Below, piece after piece: positions 8,970 through 15,771 of a stretch of DNA of 22,755 nt (position 1 is its first letter; each line of letters starts with the position of its first letter). Both the position numbers and the translations under genes were made by a program. The notes beneath the pieces are model-generated. The model worked only from the letters and a program-made list of their open reading frames with translations, searched no databases and had not been told where the DNA came from. Source of the DNA: Flammula alnicola (Eukaryota > Basidiomycota > Agaricomycetes > Agaricales > Strophariaceae); NCBI GenBank assembly GCA_015499995.1, contig JADNRV010000602.1:1-22755 (forward strand), read 5' to 3'.

Positions 8970-11900
8970 ATGGCGTACGTCTTCAAACGAGGTCAGTGGC
9001 CAATGTCTTTATGTCTATCGCGGAAGCTAACCAACAACCATCTCATGTAGATGGGTATGTCTTTTGGGCCTGGCACGCGTTTAAACGCATCAATAATGCT
9101 CAGGAATATTAACTCCTCTCTTGCAGTCGTAAAGAACGCGTCCAGTTTGACAAAGTATGTTCTAGACCGTGTCGCCGGACAGATCGCATATTGACATGCC
9201 TCTCAACAGATCACAGCGCGAATCCACAAGCTTTCCTACGGTCTCGATGTGAATTATATAGACCCTGTTGAGTATGTATTCAAATGCGCTCTCTCGTGTC
9301 TATCGCTCATAGACGGAAACGTATAGGGTTACGCAGAAGGTTGTGGCAGGAGTGTACCAAGGAGTGACGACAGTAGAGCTCGATGTAAGTCATTTCGTCA
9401 AACCTCTTTCAGACACGTCAATCTCATCTGTACCCTCGTAGAATTTGGCTGCCGAGACAGCTGCATATCTGACAACAAAGCATCCCGATTATGCCGTCCT
9501 CGCTGCTCGTATTGCTATCTCAAATCTTCACAAAGAGACAAAAAAGAACTTCTCTCAAGTAATCAAGGATCTTTACGAATATGGTGATGACTTTTACTTC
9601 CTGTCGTCCCATCTTTGTCTAATCAAAGCACAGTCAACCCTAAGAATGGCAGGCCGGCTGGTTTGATCTCTAAGGAGACATACGAGGTCGTACGTGATAA
9701 CGCTGAGATTCTCGACTCGGCGATCATCTACGACCGCGATTTTCACTACAATTAGTAGGTCTTTATTCATTTTATCCACATAACAGCAGGCTCATTCTCG
9801 TTCTAGCTTTGGATTCAAAACTCTTGAACGTTCCTACTTGCTCCGCCTCGATGGTCGTGTCGCTGAACGTCCCCAGCACATGATCATGCGTGTCGCTGTG
9901 GGTATCCACGGCTCTGACATCGACAGGGTTGTCGAGACCTACAACCTCATGTCGGAACGTTACTTCACACACGCCTCTCCAACCCTCTTCAATGCCGGTA
10001 CCCCTAACCCTCAAATGAGTTCATGCTTTCTTGTTTGCATGAAAGACGATTCCATCGAGGGCATTTACGACACTCTCAAGAGCTGCGCCATGATTAGTAA
10101 GACGGCTGGAGGTATTGGCCTGAACATCCATTGTATCCGTGCCACTGGGTTAGTTGATGACCTTGCCTCTTTGTTATGCATGCTCATCTCTATCTTAGAT
10201 CTTACATCGCTGGTACTAACGGTTACTCCAACGGCATCGTGCCCATGCTTCGAGCATATGATGCTACTGCTCGTTACGTCGACCAAGGAGGGAACAAGCG
10301 TCCCGGAGCCTTCGCTATCTACATTGAGCCATGGCACGCCGATATCTTCGAGTTCCTTGACCTCCGCAAAAATCACGGAAAGGAAGAAGCGCGTGCTCGC
10401 GATCTTTTCTATGCCCTCTGGATTCCTGATCTCTTGTGAGCATTAATAGCTTTATATTGCACATAGGGCATGGATCTGATAAACCTTTTAGCATGAAGCG
10501 TGTTGAGCAAAACGGCGATTGGTCATTGTTTTGCCCTAACGAGGCTCCGAACATGCACGAGGTTCACGGAGCCGAGTTCGAGGAGCTGTATCTGAAGTAC
10601 GAACGGGAAGGACGTGCACGCAAGACTATTCCTGCCCAAAAGCTGTGGTATGCTATTCTCGAGGCACAGATCGAAACCGGAGGACCTTTCATGTGCTACA
10701 AGGACTCCGCCAATTGTGAGTTACTTAAAGTCTACAAAATCTCTCGGAGTCTAACCTTGAGCCTTTAAGATAAATCTAATCAGAAGAACCTTGGCACCAT
10801 CAAGTCTTCCAACCTTTGCACAGAGATCATCGAGTATTCTTCGCCTGATGAGACCGCTGTCTGCAATCTCGCGTCCCTTGCTCTTCCCACCTTTATCCGC
10901 AACGGTCAATATGACTTCCAGAAGCTCCACGATGTGACCAAAGTCGTCGCATACAACTTGAACAAGGTCATCGATGTCAACTACTACCCCGTCCCCGAAG
11001 CTCGCCGCTCCAACATGCGCCATCGCCCTATCGGCGTTGGTGTGCAAGGTCTTGCCGACGCCTTCATGGCTCTGCGCATGCCATTCGACTCGCCGGAGGC
11101 TAAGGAGCTCAACATCCAGATCTTTGAGACCATCTATCACGCTGCGCTCGAGGCCAGCGCCGAGCTCGCTGAGCGTGATGGCCCTTACGAGACTTGGATG
11201 GGAAGCCCTGCTCAACTCGGTCAGCTTCAGTTCGACTTGTGGGGTGTTACGCCTACCGACCTGTGGGATTGGGCTTCGTTGAAGGAGAAGATTGCTCGCA
11301 CTGGTCTCAGGAACTCGCTGTTGTGCGCTCCTATGCCCACGGCCTCAACGAGTCAGATTCTTGGTAACAATGAGTGCTTCGAGCCTTACACAAGGTAAGT
11401 CTCTGTCATGCTTATCTTTTAAAACAATGCTAATTCCTATAATAGTAACATCTACACTCGCCGCGTTCTTGCTGGTGAATTCCAAGTCGTCTGCCCATGG
11501 CTTCTCCGCGAGCTCGTCGATCTCGGTCTCTGGGACGACAACATGAAGAACATGATCATCGCCCACAACGGGTCCATCCAGAACATCCCTACCATCCCTG
11601 ACGACGTCAAGGCCATCTACAAGACCGTCTGGGAGATCAGCCAGAAAAAAGTTCTCGACCTCGCTGCCGACCGTGGTGCCTTCATCTGCCAGAGCCAGAG
11701 CTTGAATGTCCATCTGCAGGCACCCACCCTCGGCCAGCTCACGAGTATGCACTTCTATGGCTGGAAGAAGGGTCTCAAGACCGGCATGTACTACCTCCGC
11801 ACGAGGCCCGCTGCACAGGCTATCCAGTTCACCGTCGACCAGAGCGTAATCAAGGACGCCAAGAAGCAGAACGCCGCCGCTGCGAGCCGTGTCTCCGCAT

Positions 11901-12259
11901 CGCGACCAATCGTCCGTGCTAATGGTATCCCTACTCCATCTTCTTCGCCGTCTCCTTCGCGTTCTATCAGCACTCCATCTCCAGCGCCTGTGGTGATCAA
12001 GCAGGAGCCTATCTCGCCATCGCCACTAAAATTCGACCCTGCCCCAATGACGCCATCGTCGTCGAGCGGGTCCACGTCGGTCGACACAACCGCTATCTCA
12101 CTGGCCGCTCTGTCGCTCGACGAGAAGACGCTCAAAGCCGCCGAAGCCGATCCAGAGTTCGCCGCCGCTCTTCTACGAAAGCACGAGCGCGACCTGGAAG
12201 AGGCCAAGCTGATGTGCTCTCTGGAGAACAAGGAAGCGTGCGTGATGTGCTCTGGCTAG
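8970..12259 (+). CDS. RNR1: Ribonucleoside-diphosphate reductase large subunit (RNR1)
   Basis: It reduces ribonucleoside diphosphates to deoxyribonucleotides, with the small subunit, in the cytosol. Twelve exons: 8970-8991, 9051-9054, 9127-9154, 9210-9271, 9327-9384, 9442-9583, 9634-9754, 9807-10148, 10199-10435, 10492-10715, 10770-11394 and 11446-12259. They sum to 2679 nt, giving 892 residues, close to the 888 of yeast Rnr1. The start YVFKRDGRKE matches the family ATP-cone start. Key residues: redox Cys219 (QMSSC) and Cys445 (TAVCNL); active-site Asn428, Cys430 and Glu432 (SSNLCTE); and the C-terminal shuttle pair Cys887/Cys890 (ACVMCSG end). [10 protein letters not shown] and the P-T-A-S-T-S loop are intact. 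Residues of about 780-860 form a Ser/Pro-rich linker, as in other fungi. The 4-nt second exon is required to supply Asp-Gly. Promoter MCB boxes suggest S-phase control. The gene is convergent with the one at 12928-14221. Confidence 0.97.
9051..9054 (+). other. RNR1: 4-nt microexon of the RNR1 gene
   Basis: The bases atgg lie between introns 8992-9050 (GTCAGT...TGTAG) and 9055-9126 (GTATGT...TTGCAG). With the last g of exon 1 and the first t of exon 3 they complete the codons GAT GGT. These give the invariant Asp-Gly of the family motif KRDGRKE. No other combination of the visible splice sites restores both the residues and the frame. Confidence 0.85.
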
Positions 12260-12927
12260 AAAGAGGAACCTTCTTTCTGCCAGCTGTCGTCGTGCTAATG
12301 TTGCTTTCGCTGTATCTTTGTTCTCTCCGTCTTGCGTTGTTAGAATGGACTCTGTTGTAATATGCCCCCTCCTTCCTTTCTGCCATTACATGGTTCGGTT
12401 GACTTTCTCATTATTGGAACCTCTTACATTTTTTTGCGTACATATAATCATCACTAAACATTTTTTTCGTGTCTTGTGTTCATTTTCTGCTTATGATCTC
12501 TGTATGATACCAGATCCAATCCATAAATGTTTCCTGTCATCTCCGCGAATGGACTAGTACTGGTGTTGACGTGCTGGAGGCCAAGAAAATTGGCTCAATC
12601 AGATCTAATAAATGCGAGGTCTATTGCTATTAGTATAATATGGTTACAAACGATGACTGTTCAATGTTCAACGTTCAACTACGGAGTGGGGATATTAGTG
12701 CCTACTTACTACTTTGCCAGGTTTACCATCAGCACTGATCAAGCAATAATCAGGTGTGCACCATCTGCCTTGCCCACTGTATATGAGAGAGGGACAGGAT
12801 GGGATACATAATACATAACTTACATGTGTTCGTGTATAACGATCCGCCTAGCGTGAAGAGCCGAGGGGACTTGAATGATTAGTATCCGGCCAAAATCGAC
12901 ATGCACTTGTGTCATACGACAGACAGG
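12260..12927. other. Convergent intergenic region (RNR1 / K+-H+ exchange gene 3' ends)
   Basis: This holds the 3' untranslated regions of two converging genes. It is T-rich after 12300. ORFs here are short and show no domain. A short imperfect direct repeat (gttcaatgttcaacgttcaact) lies near 12660-12680. Nothing else is supported. Confidence 0.5.
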
Positions 12928-14221
12928 CTATAGCTCCGGGCGACCGGTAGATACTCTAACGCGGGCTTGCTCCACAGCGCGATACAGGTCCGCAGCCGCC
13001 GTCGACTCTGGCTTGAACCCGTATATCGAGAGGATAGAGGGCACGGCGTCGCGCGTAAGAAGCAAGATATGGCTTGGCGCTTTGGACTTGGGAGCTGATG
13101 ATGACGACGCGTCACTGGCCGGGTCAATTTCAGGTGCTGATGATGGTGATGATGACTCTGTCGATTCGGATGGTGTGGGTGGTGCAGCCAGTTGGCGCAG
13201 TCTATACACTTCGTCTAGAGGTTCGCTAGGTTCTGGGACAATTATGTTGTGTTCTAAGAGAGATTGCAGGTATTGGGATGATTTATATGCTGCAGGCGTC
13301 CGTGTCAGTGTCCGTACAGTTTTCATGGACACGTGAACCCAGTTCGAAGTGCATACCTCTATAATGTGACCACGACCGCCAAACGCAGAAGAAAAATGGA
13401 AGATTGGGTATGATAGCTGTGCATCACGACCTCAGCGTCGAATATACGGGAAAGCAACGAAGAGACTCACGAACGATTATGAAAGGAGCGGTGAGAGGGG
13501 AGAGGAGCATCCAGAAGTAGAAGCCCTTTCGATGCCGTGGTATCCGGTGCCCTGTGTATGCACGCAGCTCTGACAGAGCGGTTGACGGCGACAGCTGAGA
13601 TGGAGGAAATATCAGTGGGATCTAGTAGTATGAAGAAATTATCGTTGTTAACAAGTGACTAGCATGCTCAGACGAAGGAAAGTAACACCTTCGGAGGCTC
13701 ATTCTTCTCGTCCAGCACAAGACTCCGTTTCAGTTGTATGATGGACGGGCCAAGCGACGGGTCGATGCTCTTGAGAGCCAGCTCTTCAAACTCCATCCGA
13801 TCCATTAACTTCTCTCCAGCCTGATACACTTTCAACTGAGGGTGCGAAATTCCAGATCAGATTCTCGTGCTTTATCCTTGGTCAATAGAACGAAACATAC
13901 CTTCCACCCACCCTTGGTCTTCCCAAACCCGGCCCAAATATCCGCTGCCTTCTGCGTTGTCCAGTCAACGACACCCTCTTCCCGGATTTCCGCCAACCAG
14001 CCTTTCTTCTCGGCCTGAGATGGTCCAGCTTCCTCTACTTTACCCTCACTTGACGCGGTCGAAGTTGACGGAGGAGGTGGTTTCTTCGTCTTTGCCGCTA
14101 TTTGGAACTGGTAGTACGTCAAGCGATTCAATTTCGCTCCAGCAGGCGTAACAACTCGTATATTAGGCCGTGTAAGTGGGACAGCGATAATCCGCATCTT
14201 CCGCACAGCTTGCAGCGCCAT
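12928..14221 (-). CDS. Mitochondrial K+/H+ exchange-related protein (Mit_KHE1 family)
   Basis: Five exons on the minus strand: 13901-14221, 13689-13835, 13471-13621, 13357-13416 and 12928-13289. Introns are 54-67 nt and the exons sum to 1041 nt, giving 346 residues. The conserved N-terminal motif MRIIAVPLTRPN starts at residue 9, so the true start may be the ATG at 14195-14197. It is followed by W-A/G-F-x-K and GGWKLKVYQAGEKLMDRMEFEELALKSID-type sequence, which is characteristic of the family. Residues of about 189-219 form a hydrophobic hairpin (FYFWMLLSPLTAPFIIV, then PNLPFFFCVW), ending with WSHYRAYKSSQYL. These proteins sit in the mitochondrial inner membrane and affect potassium/proton exchange and mitochondrial volume. 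The molecular activity is not proven. The last 100 residues include a Ser/Asp-rich linker. The reading frame is intact. Confidence 0.85.
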
Positions 14222-15334
14222 TTATCGTCGAGCTCCGGGGTGGTTTAGTGTTGGGAACTTGGAAGGCTCTCGGAGTCGCTCTGCTACTCCGCTCTGAGAA
14301 AAAAGCCTTCCTCCTCAACAAATATTGTATAGCCTCGAAGCGGAAGTCGGTCGACCTTTTCGTCGCGAAGAAAGAAAGGAAAGCAAAAGAATGTTGTAGG
14401 AGATCAACAAAAGGCCAGGAAGACAAGATGAAGGAGTCGGCTCTTGTCGGCACGTCACATGATATTTTTGAAAAAGTTGAAAAACGACTGGACGGAGCTC
14501 GGAAATTTTATGTGTAGCATTTCTTGTATCATAATGTATGGAATAAGTAGGGCTGTCAAATTATAGAAGATAACAACATCCGCAGAAGCCAGAATGTTAT
14601 ATGCCGCGGCGCATTGTCCACCATGCGTATACCCGGGCCGTAGATTCCGCACATGTTTGCCAGTCTGAGTTATGTAATGTGTTCGCGCCTCTGCTCTCGA
14701 GTCTCAACTGCTCTCATCGACGAGTCCTAGGCCTAAAACCTTCTCTCCTCGGAGCATCACCTGGCTTCTCCTCTTTTCAGCTTCTTCTCTGCAGCAAAGA
14801 CTCCGCCTCTTTCTTCAAGAAAGGGTGCACTCATTTCCGATAAGATCAAACACGCTCGGCCTTTGGGGTTTGATGAAAGCCGCAGGGAATGTCTTCCGAG
14901 TCGTTCGACAGTTCGTTGCTCGAGGACAAATTTTCTTTGAGACTTGATATCGTTTTCCAAGTCCTTGATGTCCTTTGACGAAGATGATAAAAAGAGCGGA
15001 GTATCGGCGAGGAGTTAGACGGATAAAAACAGGATTGGAGAAAGAGACGGGAGAAAACGCACAGGAGCCGCCAGGGACCAGATTTCCTTTTCGCCAATTT
15101 ATTTCTCCTGGCCCAACATACCGGTGATGCATGGTTCACGCAAATCGATCCTCCCCAGTGCAATATCTGCAATTCATGGCCAGCGCAAACTTACTTGAAT
15201 TCAAGCTCGAAACCTCGCGCGACTCTCTAGGGCACGATGTGCTCATCATCAGGTTCTCGGCACAGCGCTGGTACTTACTTAGCTGACATAAACTGGAGAA
15301 AATAACGCCCCATCGAAATTTCCATTTAGTTCTC
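14222..15334. other. Gene-poor spacer with a doubtful minus-strand ORF
   Basis: About 1.1 kb without a convincing gene. The minus strand at 14960-14757 has a 67-codon frame. It is charged and helix-prone (begins MENDIKSQRKFVLEQ, ends KKLKRGEAR) and open further upstream through DIKDLE. It could be a small gene or a fragment, but no splice partners or family are visible. The first part should contain the promoter of the K+/H+ exchange gene. Confidence 0.35.
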
Positions 15335-15440
15335 TGCGCTTGTTGTCTGCTGGTCACTAAACACCTTTCGAAGTCTATCACTCGAATCTCGTCCAAATAA
15401 TCACTATGAGTATCTTCTCCGTCCACTGCCCTTTGGGAAG
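15335..15440 (+). pseudogene. Displaced duplicate of the secreted-protein gene 5' end
   Basis: The stretch from about 15335 matches 19570-19700. Both have ctgctggtcactaaacac/gtgctggtcactaaacaac, then tttcgaa-tct--cactc-aatctc-tcc, then an ATG (15405 and 19648) followed by -gt-tcttctccgtc. The copy keeps the first signal-peptide codons (MSIFSV) and a GSASALA piece equivalent to GSVSALT, but about 11 bases between them are gone. Beyond about 15440 the similarity stops, so only the 5' untranslated region and signal peptide were duplicated. Confidence 0.6.
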
Positions 15441-15771
15441 CGCTTCTGCGCTTGCCGGGGAAGGATGCAGTGCCACACGGATAGCGTTGCACTCGTCCTC
15501 ATCAATAGGGAGGCTCAAAGTGGGCCGCCGTTCGCGGAAGACCTGGAGCATAGTTAGATGGACAGTCGATATATTCGGAGTATCACTCGCTTGCGCCTTG
15601 CATAGTTCTGGCATCCGCATGAGGAACTCTGAAATGTACTATTGACCTCATTGACAATCAATGTGCTGGGGAATACTACATACCGTGAAACTGGGAGGAA
15701 TAGAAGTATCTAGAGAGTAGAGTGTGTAAGTCTACAGCGGCATCTAGGTCAGTAGCATGAAAGCTCTCGCC

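Noticed and set aside
11791..12231. Minus-strand 146-codon ORF
   Set aside because: It is antisense to the Ser/Pro-rich linker of RNR1, a shadow of GC-rich coding sequence.
12527..12811. Plus-strand 94-codon ORF downstream of RNR1
   Set aside because: No domain, no intron structure; it lies in the convergent 3' region.
14248..14517. Plus-strand Lys-rich 89-codon ORF
   Set aside because: Low-complexity composition in the 5' flank of the K+/H+ exchange gene; no supporting motif.
15378..15620. Independent minus-strand gene
   Set aside because: It overlaps the duplicated secreted-protein 5' fragment in antisense, and no start context or further exons were found. It is kept only as a possible alternative last exon.
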